Source: Terribacillus halophilus (GTDB lineage: Bacteria > Bacillota > Bacilli > Bacillales > Amphibacillaceae). Taken from it: a stretch of DNA of 64,000 bases. Positions within the stretch are counted from its first letter, which is position 1, and the number at the start of each line of letters is the position of its first letter. Below the pieces are notes generated by a model, which saw nothing but the letters and a program-made list of their open reading frames with translations, was not told where the DNA came from and did no database searches. The DNA lies in assembly GCF_900101385.1 (NCBI RefSeq), contig NZ_FMZB01000008.1, positions 62,001-126,000 of the forward strand, given 5' to 3'. Position numbers and translations under genes: made by a program. Positions 17,355 through 25,929 of the stretch are shown here, piece after piece.

Positions 17355-17540
17355 ATGAATAAATATCTTGCGAATATGATTGCTATTACCGCCATCGTTG
17401 CTTTATTGCTAATAGTAGTTAAGAATTGGATAGACGTTAACCTATATGGATACGCAAGTATCATCGCGGCGGGAATCTATGGCATTTGTATAAACCTTCA
17501 TGCTCTGATAAAAGGGTGGAAACAAAATAAATCTAGTTAG
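17355..17540 (+). CDS. Small membrane protein, 61 aa
   Basis: A strong AGAGGAGGT site precedes the ATG. Two hydrophobic segments (about residues 6-24 and 30-50) make this a small two-pass membrane protein with a basic, hydrophilic C terminus. I recognise no family. It lies between the ArsR gene (opposite strand) and the adenine-riboswitch promoter; I see no hairpin directly after it. Confidence 0.6.
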   Translation: MNKYLANMIAITAIVALLLIVVKNWIDVNLYGYASIIAAGIYGICINLHALIKGWKQNKSS

Positions 17541-17564
17541 TAAATAGTGGGATCCGTTCGAATC

Positions 17565-17593
17565 TTGCAGATATGCCAGTATCTTGCTATAAT
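17565..17593 (+). promoter_or_regulatory. Sigma-A promoter of the pbuE leader
   Basis: TTGCAG, 17 bases, TATAAT. Transcription would begin near 17600, just before the adenine aptamer. Confidence 0.8.
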
Positions 17594-17616
17594 GCTCTAA
17601 GAAAATGGAATACGTT

Positions 17617-17716
17617 CGTTTTACACTGTATAACCTCAATAATTTGGTTTGAGGGTCTCTACCAGGAGCCATAACTCCCTGATTACAGATATTCATCTGT
17701 AATCAGGGGGTTTTTT
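17617..17716 (+). promoter_or_regulatory. Adenine-sensing purine riboswitch with terminator
   Basis: The aptamer (about 17622-17690) has P1 arms CTGTA and TACAG, P2 CCTCAA/TTGAGG, the joining segment GTCTCTACC and P3 GGAG/CTCC. The base that pairs with the ligand, in GATTAC at 17683, is U rather than C, which in this family means adenine, not guanine. The 3' side of P1 also belongs to a terminator: a 12-base arm at 17677-17688 pairs with 17697-17708 and is followed by six T. Ligand binding should therefore free the transcript to continue, an ON switch like that of B. subtilis pbuE. Confidence 0.95.
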
Positions 17717-17759
17717 ATGTTGCCATTTTCGAATATAGGATATAGAAAGGAAATGGAAA

Positions 17760-18923
17760 TTGAATTTCAGAGTCTTTATATTAGCTATTTCTGTTATATC
17801 GGTAGGGTTAGTAGAATTGATCGTTGGGGGTATATTGCCGACAATCGCAGATGATTTACAAGTTTCAATCGGCCAGGCTGGCCAGCTCATTACTGTGTTT
17901 GCCTTGGTTTACGCGCTGTCCGGTCCGGTTTTATATACACTGACGGCGAATATCGAGCGAAAGAAGCTCTTGCTGTTGACGCTAGGCGTGTTCGTTTTGG
18001 GGAATGTCGTTACTTATGTGAGTCCATCATTTCTTTTTGTCATGATTGCTCGTGTCATTACAGCCATGAGTACCGCATTGATCATTGTTCTTTCTTTGAC
18101 TATCGCGGCAAAGATTGTCCAGCCACAGCACCGGGCAAAAGCAATCGGTCTTATTTATATGGGGATCAGTTCCTCGCTTGTGCTCGGGGTGCCAATCGGT
18201 ATTATCATCAGTGATGCTTTCGGCTGGAGAATGCTGTTTCTGTTCATTGGCTTGATGGCTTTGTTGTCCATGATTTTGATTGCTATCACGCTCGATCGCA
18301 TCGAAGTCGAACAGGTCCAGTCCTTGAAATCCCAGCTGAAAGCACTGCGGAACAAAAAGATGCTGACAGCCCATTTGACGATGCTGTTCCTGCTTGCAGG
18401 TCACTATACGATTTACGCGTATTTCACGCCTTTCCTGGAATCTGAATTGAATCTGAATACACAATGGATCAGTATTTGCTACTTCATTTTTGGTATTGCA
18501 GCAGTTGCTGGCGGGGCCTTCGGGGGAAGCCTGGCGGATAAATTCGGTTCTAAAGTGAGTATCATCCTTGTAGTCGTATCGTTTGCCATCATTTTATTCC
18601 TGCTGCCGTTCTCGACGGCTTCCTTCCCATTGTTCCTAGTGGTAATGGTAATCTGGGCTGCTTTAAGCTGGAGTCTGGCACCGCCGTTGCAGAATTATAT
18701 CGTCGAAACAGATGCGGAGACAGCTGGCATTCATCAAAGCTTCAACAACTCAGCACTGCAGATTGGTATTTCATTAGGATCATTAGTAGGCGGTGTGGTG
18801 AATGGAGCGACGTCTTCGATGCAAACGACAGCGCATGTCGGCAGTCTCTTGGTCATTATATCTTTCATTTTCGCAGTATTATCTTTGCGGAGTTCAGTTC
18901 GGAGGGTAGTTCAGAATCACTAA
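17760..18923 (+). CDS. pbuE: Purine efflux pump PbuE
   Basis: This 387-residue, 12-helix MFS exporter closely follows B. subtilis PbuE (388 aa), which exports purine bases and nucleosides including adenine and hypoxanthine. Shared patterns include GLVELIVGGILPTIADDL near the N terminus and QSFNNSALQIGISLGS near the C terminus. The start is a TTG at 17760 behind GAAAGGA; the nearby ATG is out of frame, and B. subtilis PbuE also begins MNF. Expression is controlled by the adenine riboswitch directly upstream, so the pump is made when adenine accumulates. Confidence 0.93.
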   Translation: MNFRVFILAISVISVGLVELIVGGILPTIADDLQVSIGQAGQLITVFALVYALSGPVLYTLTANIERKKLLLLTLGVFVLGNVVTYVSPSFLFVMIARVITAMSTALIIVLSLTIAAKIVQPQHRAKAIGLIYMGISSSLVLGVPIGIIISDAFGWRMLFLFIGLMALLSMILIAITLDRIEVEQVQSLKSQLKALRNKKMLTAHLTMLFLLAGHYTIYAYFTPFLESELNLNTQWISICYFIFGIAAVAGGAFGGSLADKFGSKVSIILVVVSFAIILFLLPFSTASFPLFLVVMVIWAALSWSLAPPLQNYIVETDAETAGIHQSFNNSALQIGISLGSLVGGVVNGATSSMQTTAHVGSLLVIISFIFAVLSLRSSVRRVVQNH

Positions 18924-18928
18924 TAGTT

Positions 18929-18956
18929 AAAGCGGACAAGTCAGATTGTCCGCTTT
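18929..18956 (+). terminator. Terminator of pbuE
   Basis: AAGCGGACAA pairs with TTGTCCGCTT around a six-base loop, followed by T residues. Confidence 0.9.
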
Positions 18957-19073
18957 TTTGTTTTCCTCTTGATAATATTGTCATGATGGCCGCTCGTGAT
19001 GGATAAAGGTTTTTGCTTAAGGCGTGTCGTATTTCTCATTTAAACTACTTCTTACAAGGAAAGGTTGGATCGG

Positions 19074-19388
19074 ATGCAGAAGTTCGGCTTGTTTGGCAGA
19101 TTCCTAGTAGATAACGAAGATAGAGAAGAATTGAGTGAGATTCTTTTGGAGGCAGCAAAGGCTATGGAGGATGTAGATGGATGCGAAGTATATCAGGTCA
19201 GTGTGTCCAATGAAGAACCGCGAGCAGTATACGTATATGAGGTATGGAAAGATGAAGCAGCTCACCAAGCCTCACTTGCCCTGGAAGTGACACAAACATT
19301 AATCCATCGGGCAAAGCCTCTTATAACTGGAATGGAACGAATGAATACCTTGCAAACATTAGGCGGATTGGGTATTGATACTAATTGA
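19074..19388 (+). CDS. Antibiotic-biosynthesis monooxygenase (ABM) domain protein
   Basis: This 104-residue single-domain protein has the dimeric ferredoxin-like ABM layout: a first strand KFGLFGRFLV, a helix with EELSEILLEAAKAM, a second strand GCEVYQVSVS and a WKDEAAHQASL helix. Such proteins include putative quinol monooxygenases; the actual substrate here is unknown. The start is taken as the ATG at 19074 after AAGGAAAGG; the TTG at 19065 abuts that site. A weak hairpin follows. Confidence 0.75.
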   Translation: MQKFGLFGRFLVDNEDREELSEILLEAAKAMEDVDGCEVYQVSVSNEEPRAVYVYEVWKDEAAHQASLALEVTQTLIHRAKPLITGMERMNTLQTLGGLGIDTN

Positions 19389-19390
19389 AA

Positions 19391-19420
19391 GGCGGACCAT
19401 TCAATTGTCCGTCTTTATCT
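19391..19420 (+). terminator. Probable terminator
   Basis: GGCGGAC pairs with GTCCGTC (one G-T pair) around a nine-base loop, followed by a broken T tract. Confidence 0.55.
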
Positions 19421-19602
19421 TTTTCTGCAGCTTTTTTATACAACCCCATTCATCATTTCTATATCCATTCTATATTTCCAATTATGATACCATGGAGTGA
19501 GGGACAGGAATAGAGTTGTTTCCGAGAATATGAATGGTTCAGGATTTGTAGGGTTAAGTTGTACTCCGAGTATTTTGAAGATTCGAAAGATGGGGAGGTT
19601 TT

Positions 19603-20604
19603 ATGATGAATGGTTTGAAAAACAGATTGAAAAAGATAGCAGAGGAAATAGATTTCTCTGGTGTAGCTTATATCGAAGAAGGTCAGGAAAGCTATTTCTT
19701 CCAAAATGGGTATGCCAATAAGCAAGAAAAGCTGGCATTCGATAAGCAGACAAGATTCGGAATAGCATCAGGAGCAAAGATCTTTACAGCTGTGGCGATT
19801 GCCAAGTTGGTAGAACAAAAGAAATTGGATTTTCATACGAAATTGAAAGATTGTCTGTCGATCACGTTTCCTTATTTCCATCAGGACGTCACGATACATC
19901 ATCTACTGACGCACACATCGGGCATTCCCGATTATTTCGATGAAGAGGAAATGGATGACTTCGAGGAACTATGGGAAACTTTGCCGATGTATCGGGTGAA
20001 ATCTGGTGCGGATCTTCTGCCTTTATTCCAAAATAAGGAGATGAAACTCTCGCCAGGTGAAAAATTCCATTATAACAATGCAGCATTCATCGTTTTGGGA
20101 TTAGTAGTAGAAGAGCTGGCTGGTCAGCCTTTTACAGCATTTGTCCAAAGACATATTTTCGAACCTGCTGGAATGACAGAAGCTGGCTACTTTACTTTTG
20201 ATAAATTACCTGGGAACACAGCGATCGGCTACATAAAAGAGGAAGAAGGATATCGTTCCAATATTTATGCACTACCGGTAAAAGGGGGCGCTGATGGTGG
20301 CGTATACGTGAGTGCGTCCGATATGGCGCGTTTCTGGGATGCGTTGTTCCAGTATGAGCTCTTAAGCACTGAACTTACGGGCGAGCTGTTGAAGCCACAT
20401 GTTCAGGTGGATGAAGAAACATGTTATGGCTACGGTATCTGGATAAAAAAAGTAGCGAATGAGATCAAGAAATATTATGTTATCGGTTTTGATCCTGGTG
20501 TGAGTTTCCATGCAGCGTATTACCCGGAGAGTGGACGCAAGATAGTGGTGCCTTCCAATCATGGGGCTGGCCCATATTACATTGTCCAGGCAATGGAAGC
20601 CTAA
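19603..20604 (+). CDS. Serine beta-lactamase-like hydrolase (class C / esterase family)
   Basis: This 333-residue protein of the beta-lactamase/D-Ala-D-Ala carboxypeptidase superfamily has SxxK (SGAK, near residue 57) and YxN (YNN, near residue 148), with family landmarks HLLTHTSGIPDYF and PAGMTEAGYF. It has no signal peptide, so it is probably a cytosolic esterase or peptidase rather than a secreted resistance enzyme. The third motif is not a clean KTG; HGAG near the C terminus takes its place. The start is ATG ATG behind GGGGAGG, and either codon could serve. Fourteen bases separate it from the broken Nudix gene. Confidence 0.8.
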   Translation: MMNGLKNRLKKIAEEIDFSGVAYIEEGQESYFFQNGYANKQEKLAFDKQTRFGIASGAKIFTAVAIAKLVEQKKLDFHTKLKDCLSITFPYFHQDVTIHHLLTHTSGIPDYFDEEEMDDFEELWETLPMYRVKSGADLLPLFQNKEMKLSPGEKFHYNNAAFIVLGLVVEELAGQPFTAFVQRHIFEPAGMTEAGYFTFDKLPGNTAIGYIKEEEGYRSNIYALPVKGGADGGVYVSASDMARFWDALFQYELLSTELTGELLKPHVQVDEETCYGYGIWIKKVANEIKKYYVIGFDPGVSFHAAYYPESGRKIVVPSNHGAGPYYIVQAMEA

Positions 20605-20617
20605 AAGGAGTGGCAGG

Positions 20618-21126
20618 ATGCAGGATTTAACTATCGATCTGGGAGAGCGAATACTGAATTGCCGGACGGCTGGCATTATCATAAAAGATTGCATAAGAAT
20701 AAAAAAGACCCATTTTGGACGCTGATTGGAGGCAGGGTCCAGCTGGGAGAAGATTCAGCACAAGCTTGGGAACGGGAATTCGAGGAGGAACTTGGCATTC
20801 CTGCTAGGGCAGAGAGGCTGCTGTGGATAGTGGAGAATTTCTTCATCTTTCGGAATCGGCCTTTTCATGAATACAGTTTTATTTATCTGATGATGGATGC
20901 TGAAAATAAACTTCAAGCAACCGGTGAGGTCACTGCTTTCGAAGACGACAATTTTCTTTACGAATGGATTTCTATCGACAACATCAAAGCGCTCTCCTTA
21001 AGACCTGCTTTTTTAAAAGAGACACTTGCTGCCCTGCCATCTGCACCAGTACACCTGATTCATAAAGAAAAGCTTACGGCGGTGTCGGAGAGAAGCAGGT
21101 GCAGGCGGGACCACTTATCTTCATAG
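20618..21126 (+). pseudogene. Nudix hydrolase gene broken by a frameshift
   Basis: A good site (AAAGGAG) precedes an ATG at 20618. The first frame gives a typical Nudix N terminus (MQDLTIDLGERILNC, then RTAGIIIKD) but hits a stop at about 20725. Downstream the neighbouring frame continues with LHKNKKDPFWTLIGG and an intact Nudix box: G-x5-E, seven residues, then REFEEELGI. About four residues normally found between the two halves are missing, consistent with a small deletion near 20690 that changed the frame. The last 17 residues also look non-native. A sequencing error is the alternative. An intact ancestor would hydrolyse a nucleoside diphosphate derivative. Confidence 0.75.
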
Positions 21127-21271
21127 AGAGGACTTGCACATTCCCCGCCAAGCTTCAAGATATACACTTAATAGATATTCATGAAAATATCTCCTCCGAC
21201 TTTGTGGAAAATACTATCACTTGAGTTAGAAACATGGGTTGTAAAAATAGCTTCTGGCAGTTGCAAATTGC

Positions 21272-21299
21272 TTGACCGCTTTTTCATAAAAAGTATAAG
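21272..21299 (+). promoter_or_regulatory. Candidate promoter of the SDR pair
   Basis: TTGACC, 16 bases, TATAAG, about 50 bases before the first SDR start. The rest of the 220-base gap shows nothing I can name. Confidence 0.55.
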
Positions 21300-21350
21300 C
21301 TCTTATTATAGTAGGTAAATTAACCTATTTCATTTATGATTTGGGGGTAT

Positions 21351-22109
21351 ATGCTGGTGGATAGGTACAAAGTAGCGGTAATTACAGGAGGCGGAAGCGG
21401 TCTTGGACAAGCTGTCGCATTGAGATTAGCAGAAGAAGGCGTTGCAATCAGTGTTGTTGACGTATCTGAAGCCGCTGGTCAGGAAACGGTTCGCTTAGTG
21501 GAAGAAAAAGGGTCGAAAGCGATTTTTATCAAAGCGGATGTCAGCAAGGCGGAAGAAGTAAAGTATTACGTGGATAAAACGGTCGAGGAATTTGGTACTA
21601 TTGATATGTTCTATAATAATGCAGGAATCTCTGGACCGGGCGTCAATTTTGTAGACAATACGATTGAACAGATTGATTTGGTTTTAGGTATCAACTTACA
21701 TGGAGCTCTTTATGGTTTGAAATATGTTTTGGAAGTGATGCTTGCCAATGGCGGCGGGCGCATCGTCAACACATCATCCACAGCGGGTGTTGTCGGTCAG
21801 GCAACAGTTGGTACATATTCCGCGACAAAGCATGCAATGGTCGGCATCACGAAAACATTGGCTGCTGAGTATGCAGCGCAAGGCGTCGTAGTGAATGCAA
21901 TTGCACCAGGTACGACAGAAACGCCAATGGTGCGGGAGTACAAAGAAAAAAATCCTGAGGCATTCGTGAATGCAACTGAACCAATCCCGCAGAAACGTCT
22001 TGGCCAGCCGGAGGAAGTGGCGGAGCTTGTTGCTTTCTTGTTGACTGGAAAAGCACCTTATATCAATGGTGTGGTTGTGCCAATCGATGGTGGATTCACT
22101 GCAATCTAA
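21351..22109 (+). CDS. Short-chain dehydrogenase/reductase
   Basis: This cytosolic NAD(P)-dependent SDR of about 252 residues has the cofactor motif TGGGSGLG (12-19), NNAG, a catalytic Ser in NTSSTAG and YSATK. The C terminus (INGVVVPIDGGF) is typical of classical SDRs acting on small alcohols or ketones. The start is uncertain: ATG at 21351, GTG at 21357 and an ATG at 21336 are in frame; GGGGG at 21343-21347 favours 21351 or 21357. It is 22 bases before a paralogous SDR gene and probably forms an operon with it. Confidence 0.85.
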   Translation: MLVDRYKVAVITGGGSGLGQAVALRLAEEGVAISVVDVSEAAGQETVRLVEEKGSKAIFIKADVSKAEEVKYYVDKTVEEFGTIDMFYNNAGISGPGVNFVDNTIEQIDLVLGINLHGALYGLKYVLEVMLANGGGRIVNTSSTAGVVGQATVGTYSATKHAMVGITKTLAAEYAAQGVVVNAIAPGTTETPMVREYKEKNPEAFVNATEPIPQKRLGQPEEVAELVAFLLTGKAPYINGVVVPIDGGFTAI

Positions 22110-22131
22110 AACCTTAAAGGGAGCGATTCAC

Positions 22132-22914
22132 ATGAAACGTTTTGAAGATAAAGTGGTTTTGATCACAGGCGGCGGTTCCGGGTTGGGTCGTGCAGCAGCG
22201 CTCCAAGTAGCAAAAGAGGGTGCAAAGCTTTCCCTTGTCGACTTAAGCGAGAAGGGTTTGGAAGAGACAAAGCAGGAAATTCTTGCAGCAGCACCTGAAG
22301 CTGCGGTTCTTACCATTGTTGCAAACTGCGCGAATGAGCCTGAAGTGGAAGTTTATGTGAAGCAAACAGTAGATAAGTTCGGTAAAATCGACAGTTTCTT
22401 CAATAACGCAGGTGTGGAAGGAAAACAGAATCTTACAGAAGAATATGGTGTTGAAGAATTTGATCACGTTGTAAACATCAATTTGAATGGTGTCTTTTAT
22501 GGCATGCGGCATGTGTTGAAAGTCATGAAAGAGCAAGGTTTCGGCTCTGTTGTCAACACAGCTTCTGTCGGCGGAATCCGCGGTGTCGGCAACCAGTCCG
22601 GCTATGCAGCGAGCAAGCATGGCGTGGTCGGATTGACACGCAACTCTGGTATTGAATACGGTCAATACGGTGTCAGTATCAAGGCAATTGCACCTGGCGC
22701 AATTATGACGCCAATGGTTGAGGGATCGCTCCGTCAGCTGGGCGGAGATAATTGGGAAGAGGCAGGTAAGGAATTCGTCAGCGTCAACCCGATGAAGCGA
22801 TTCGGCAAGCCGGAAGAAGTAGGCTTTTTGGTTGCATTCCTGCTTTCTGATCAAGCGAATTTCATCAATGCAGCGGTTGTGCCAATTGACGGCGGACAAT
22901 CTTATAAATACTGA
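22132..22914 (+). CDS. Short-chain dehydrogenase/reductase, paralogue of the preceding gene
   Basis: This 260-residue classical SDR has TGGGSGLG at 12-19, NNAG, Ser in NTASVGG, and YAASK. It shares the same frame of motifs and C-terminal IDGGQ with its neighbour, so the pair looks like an old tandem duplication whose members may act on related substrates or as a heteromer. The start ATG follows AAAGGGAG. A terminator hairpin closes the two-gene unit. The substrate is not predictable. Confidence 0.87.
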   Translation: MKRFEDKVVLITGGGSGLGRAAALQVAKEGAKLSLVDLSEKGLEETKQEILAAAPEAAVLTIVANCANEPEVEVYVKQTVDKFGKIDSFFNNAGVEGKQNLTEEYGVEEFDHVVNINLNGVFYGMRHVLKVMKEQGFGSVVNTASVGGIRGVGNQSGYAASKHGVVGLTRNSGIEYGQYGVSIKAIAPGAIMTPMVEGSLRQLGGDNWEEAGKEFVSVNPMKRFGKPEEVGFLVAFLLSDQANFINAAVVPIDGGQSYKY

Positions 22915-22930
22915 TCTATGTTTTCTCGGG

Positions 22931-22961
22931 AGACCATCTGGCTGATTCAGATGGTCTTTTT
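22931..22961 (+). terminator. Terminator of the SDR operon
   Basis: AGACCATCTG pairs with CAGATGGTCT around a seven-base loop, followed by TTTT. Confidence 0.9.
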
Positions 22962-22976
22962 ATTGCTTAAAAATTC

Positions 22977-23004
22977 TTGCATATTATGTTATTTATGCTA
23001 CGAT
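22977..23004 (+). promoter_or_regulatory. Promoter of the thiazole operon
   Basis: TTGCAT, 16 bases, TACGAT, placing the start of transcription just before the TPP riboswitch. Confidence 0.6.
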
Positions 23005-23029
23005 ATGGATAAGTTCATAGTTAGTTTTT

Positions 23030-23126
23030 CACACTAGGGGATCCCTTCATAAGGGCTGAGATGAAGAGTGGCGACTCTTTAAACCCTCATAACCTGAACA
23101 GGTTCGGACCTGCGTAGGAAAGTGTA
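23030..23126 (+). promoter_or_regulatory. TPP riboswitch (THI element)
   Basis: The conserved core is complete: AGGGG then a CTGAGA segment, ACCCTCATAACCTGAACAGG and GCGTAGGAAAGTGT, with P1 arms CACACT and AGTGTAG. It binds thiamin pyrophosphate and should switch off the thiazole genes below through the terminator at 23175-23205. Confidence 0.97.
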
Positions 23127-23174
23127 GACACTCGAGTTTACATGCTCTTTTGTATGTATTTTTCGCAGATCACA

Positions 23175-23205
23175 CACCACTTTCCTCTGGGGGAGTGGTG
23201 TTTTT
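23175..23205 (+). terminator. Riboswitch-controlled terminator
   Basis: CACCACT pairs with AGTGGTG and is followed by five T. It lies between the TPP aptamer and tenI and is the likely expression platform. Confidence 0.85.
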
Positions 23206-23239
23206 GTGCTTCCGGCCTGTTCACATGAAGAAGGTGATA

Positions 23240-23854
23240 ATGATCAAATTGATGGCAGTGACAGATGACAGGCATGATACTCCTGACTTGCTCCGTATTT
23301 TGCTGGAGATTCATCCTTATGTCGATCGTGTACAGATTCGGGAGAAGAAAAAGCCAGCTGGGGTAGTGCATAAGCTGTGCCGGGAGTTAATAAAGGAAGG
23401 GTTGCCAGCGGAGAAGCTTTGGATCAATGACCGGGTTGATGCAGCATTGTTGCTTGGTTTGAAACAAGTGCATGTACCGGGGCATGGACTTCCGTTGAAA
23501 GAGTTGAAAAGGCAGTATCCTGAGTTAAAGATCGGGGCTCCTGTCCATTCGTTTGAGGAAGCTGTGCAGGCGGAAGCAGCTGGTGCAGCGTATGTGCTGT
23601 ATGGTCATTGTTTTCCGACAGCAAGTAAGCAAAGGAAGGCTCCTCAGCCACTATCGAATCTAGGGAGAATCCGTCAAAACATCCAGGTTCCAATGTTCGG
23701 TATAGGAGGAATCACTAAAGAGAGATTAGCTGTATTGAAAGCGTTTGAATTGGATGGTGCTGCTGTGATGAGCGGCATTTTTTCAGCAAAACAACCGCTT
23801 GAAGCTGTGAAGGAATTAAGGAAGGAGTGTTTACGTCTTGAAGCAGTTCAGTGA
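23240..23854 (+). CDS. tenI: Thiazole tautomerase TenI
   Basis: The 204-residue TIM-barrel protein is a ThiE homologue. In B. subtilis, TenI isomerises the thiazole carboxylate product of ThiG to its aromatic form. Shared features are MAVTDDRH at the start, VQIREKKK, HSFEEAVQAEAAGA, YGHCF, GIGGIT and AVMSGIF. The start is the ATG at 23240, five bases after AGAAGG; upstream in-frame codons lie inside the riboswitch terminator. It is the first gene of the TPP-controlled operon and overlaps thiO by 17 bases. Confidence 0.88.
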   Translation: MIKLMAVTDDRHDTPDLLRILLEIHPYVDRVQIREKKKPAGVVHKLCRELIKEGLPAEKLWINDRVDAALLLGLKQVHVPGHGLPLKELKRQYPELKIGAPVHSFEEAVQAEAAGAAYVLYGHCFPTASKQRKAPQPLSNLGRIRQNIQVPMFGIGGITKERLAVLKAFELDGAAVMSGIFSAKQPLEAVKELRKECLRLEAVQ

Positions 23855-24959
23855 GGTAGCTGTCGTTGGGGGAGGTATTATCGGCAGTGCTATTGCTTAT
23901 TATTTGGCGAAGGCAGGTCACCAGGTTGATCTATTCGAAGCGGGTCAAGTCGGATCAGGCTCGACGCAGGCTGCGGCGGGTATGCTAGGTGCTCATTCGG
24001 AATATAAAGCTTTCGGTGCTTCGCTTCATTCCTTTGCCCGCACTAGTCAAAAGCTTTACGAAGAAGCGGAAACGGATATTCGTAGGCTTGTGGGAATAGA
24101 TATCGAGCGGCGCACTGGCGGATTATTGCAGCTTGTGTTTACGGCGGAAGAAAAAGCAAGGGTATCCGAGATTTGTTCTTTGGAAGGTGTGACATGGCTT
24201 GACCAAACTAGTGCGGAAAAAGAAGTGCCCGGGCTGACAAAGTCAATACTAGGGGCTGTCCATATAGCTGATGACGTGCATGTCACCCCTGCCATTGCCT
24301 GCAGAGGATTCCATTCTGCTGCCCAAATGCTTGGGGCACGTATACATGCATTTACTAGAGTTGATGATGTCGTGAACGAAGCTGGGTGGTATCGGATACA
24401 GACTTCCAAGGGAGAATGGCAGGCTGACTATGCAGTCATTGCCGGCGGCGTATGGAGTAATGTCCTTTTGGAGCGTCTGGGCTTGGGAACACCGTTTTAT
24501 CCGGTAAAGGGTGAATGCATCGCTGTCACCAATACACAGATGCCACTCTCATGCAGTTTATTCCATGATCAGCATTATATTGTTCCGCGGAACAATAACG
24601 AGCTGATCATCGGTGCGACGAAGGTCAGGGATGATTGGAGTACAGAGCCGACATTTGGAGGCATACAGACAGTCATGGAGAAAGCGAGACAGATGCTGCC
24701 GGAGATCGAGAAGATGCCACTCCTCAGAAGCTGGGCCGGTCTCAGACCTCAGACGATCGATGGCAAGCCGCTGATTGGGGAGCATCCCGAGAAGAAGGGG
24801 TTATTCATTGCTGCTGGCCATCAGCGCAATGGCATTCTGCTTGCTCCAGTTACAGGTAAGATGATTTGTGACTTGATTGACGGGAATGCTGTTCCTGAAG
24901 TTTGGACGAAAGCATTTCGAGTCAACCGATTGAATATCGGTGAGGAGGTATGGATATGA
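23838..24959 (+). CDS. thiO: Glycine oxidase ThiO
   Basis: This 373-residue FAD-dependent D-amino-acid-oxidase-fold enzyme oxidises glycine to the imine used by thiazole synthase ThiG. The N-terminal dinucleotide motif VVGGGIIGSAIAYYLAKAG is intact, as is the C-terminal GLRPQTIDGKPLIGEHP and GHQRNGILLAP. The start is a TTG at 23838 behind AAGGAGTG, lying inside the end of tenI, which suggests coupled translation. It overlaps thiS by four bases. Confidence 0.93.
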   Translation: MKQFSEVAVVGGGIIGSAIAYYLAKAGHQVDLFEAGQVGSGSTQAAAGMLGAHSEYKAFGASLHSFARTSQKLYEEAETDIRRLVGIDIERRTGGLLQLVFTAEEKARVSEICSLEGVTWLDQTSAEKEVPGLTKSILGAVHIADDVHVTPAIACRGFHSAAQMLGARIHAFTRVDDVVNEAGWYRIQTSKGEWQADYAVIAGGVWSNVLLERLGLGTPFYPVKGECIAVTNTQMPLSCSLFHDQHYIVPRNNNELIIGATKVRDDWSTEPTFGGIQTVMEKARQMLPEIEKMPLLRSWAGLRPQTIDGKPLIGEHPEKKGLFIAAGHQRNGILLAPVTGKMICDLIDGNAVPEVWTKAFRVNRLNIGEEVWI

Positions 24960-25159
24960 GCATTAAACTGAATGGCAGAGAGCATGAATTATCCGCAGAT
25001 ATTCAAAATGTTGCGCAGCTGCTGGGATCACTTTCTTTGGAAAACAGGATTGTGATTGTCGAACTGAACAAGGAAATCATCAGCAAATCTGCATATGCAG
25101 ATCAACCTGTAAGAGATGGCGATAAAGTCGAACTGGTCCATTTTGTAGGAGGAGGATGA
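24956..25159 (+). CDS. thiS: Sulfur carrier protein ThiS
   Basis: This 67-residue ubiquitin-like sulfur carrier ends in the Gly-Gly tail (VGGG) that is adenylated by ThiF and converted to a thiocarboxylate donating sulfur to thiazole. The start is the ATG at 24956, six bases after GAGGAGGT; an ATG at 24950 touches that site. ATGA overlaps occur at both ends, with thiO before it and a potential thiG ATG at 25156 after it. Confidence 0.92.
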   Translation: MSIKLNGREHELSADIQNVAQLLGSLSLENRIVIVELNKEIISKSAYADQPVRDGDKVELVHFVGGG

Positions 25160-25164
25160 ACGAG

Positions 25165-25929
25165 ATGTTACAAATTGCGGATAAGATATTTGCTTCCCGT
25201 TTGTTATTGGGAACAGGTAAATACCCGACCTTTGAGGTACAAAAAGAGGCCGTGGCTATATCAGAAGCGGAGATACTGACGTTTGCGGTGCGCCGGATGG
25301 ATATTTTCGAACCGTCCCAGCCTAATTTCCTTGAACAGCTTGATTTGAAACGGCATACCTTGCTGCCGAATACGGCGGGGGCTAAAACGGCAGAGGAAGC
25401 TGTCCGTATCGCCAAGCTGGCAAAAGCTTCGGGATTATGCGATATGGTGAAGGTGGAGGTGATCGGCTGTGATAGGACATTGCTTCCCGATCCAGTCGAA
25501 ACACTGCGAGCATCCGAGATGTTATTGGAGGAGGGTTTCATTGTCCTTCCTTACACGTCGGATGATGTTGTGTTGGCCAAGCGGCTCGAAGATTTGGGTG
25601 TCCACGCTATCATGCCGGGTGCATCGCCAATTGGTTCAGGAAAAGGAATCATCAATCCTTTCAATCTTCGTATGATCATCGAGCAGAGCGGTGTGCCAGT
25701 GATTGTCGATGCGGGAATTGGCTCTCCGAAGGATGCTGCTTATGCAATGGAACTTGGTGCTGATGGTGTTTTGCTGAATACAGCAGTTTCCGGTGCTCGG
25801 GATCCTGTTAAAATGGCGCATGCAATGAAGCTGGCAGTTGATGCGGGCAGAATGGGGTTTGAAGCAGGCAGGATGCCTGAGAAGAACTATGCCGCAGCAA
25901 GCAGTCCGACGGAAGGGTTGTTTATTTGA
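25165..25929 (+). CDS. thiG: Thiazole synthase ThiG
   Basis: This TIM-barrel enzyme of about 254 residues builds the thiazole phosphate ring from deoxyxylulose 5-phosphate, dehydroglycine and ThiS thiocarboxylate. The family core is present: [61 protein letters not shown] chose the ATG at 25165 (MLQIADK) because it aligns with other ThiG starts and sits at a normal distance from the AGGAGGA inside thiS. An ATG at 25156 that overlaps the thiS stop is also possible. Confidence 0.93.
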   Translation: MLQIADKIFASRLLLGTGKYPTFEVQKEAVAISEAEILTFAVRRMDIFEPSQPNFLEQLDLKRHTLLPNTAGAKTAEEAVRIAKLAKASGLCDMVKVEVIGCDRTLLPDPVETLRASEMLLEEGFIVLPYTSDDVVLAKRLEDLGVHAIMPGASPIGSGKGIINPFNLRMIIEQSGVPVIVDAGIGSPKDAAYAMELGADGVLLNTAVSGARDPVKMAHAMKLAVDAGRMGFEAGRMPEKNYAAASSPTEGLFI

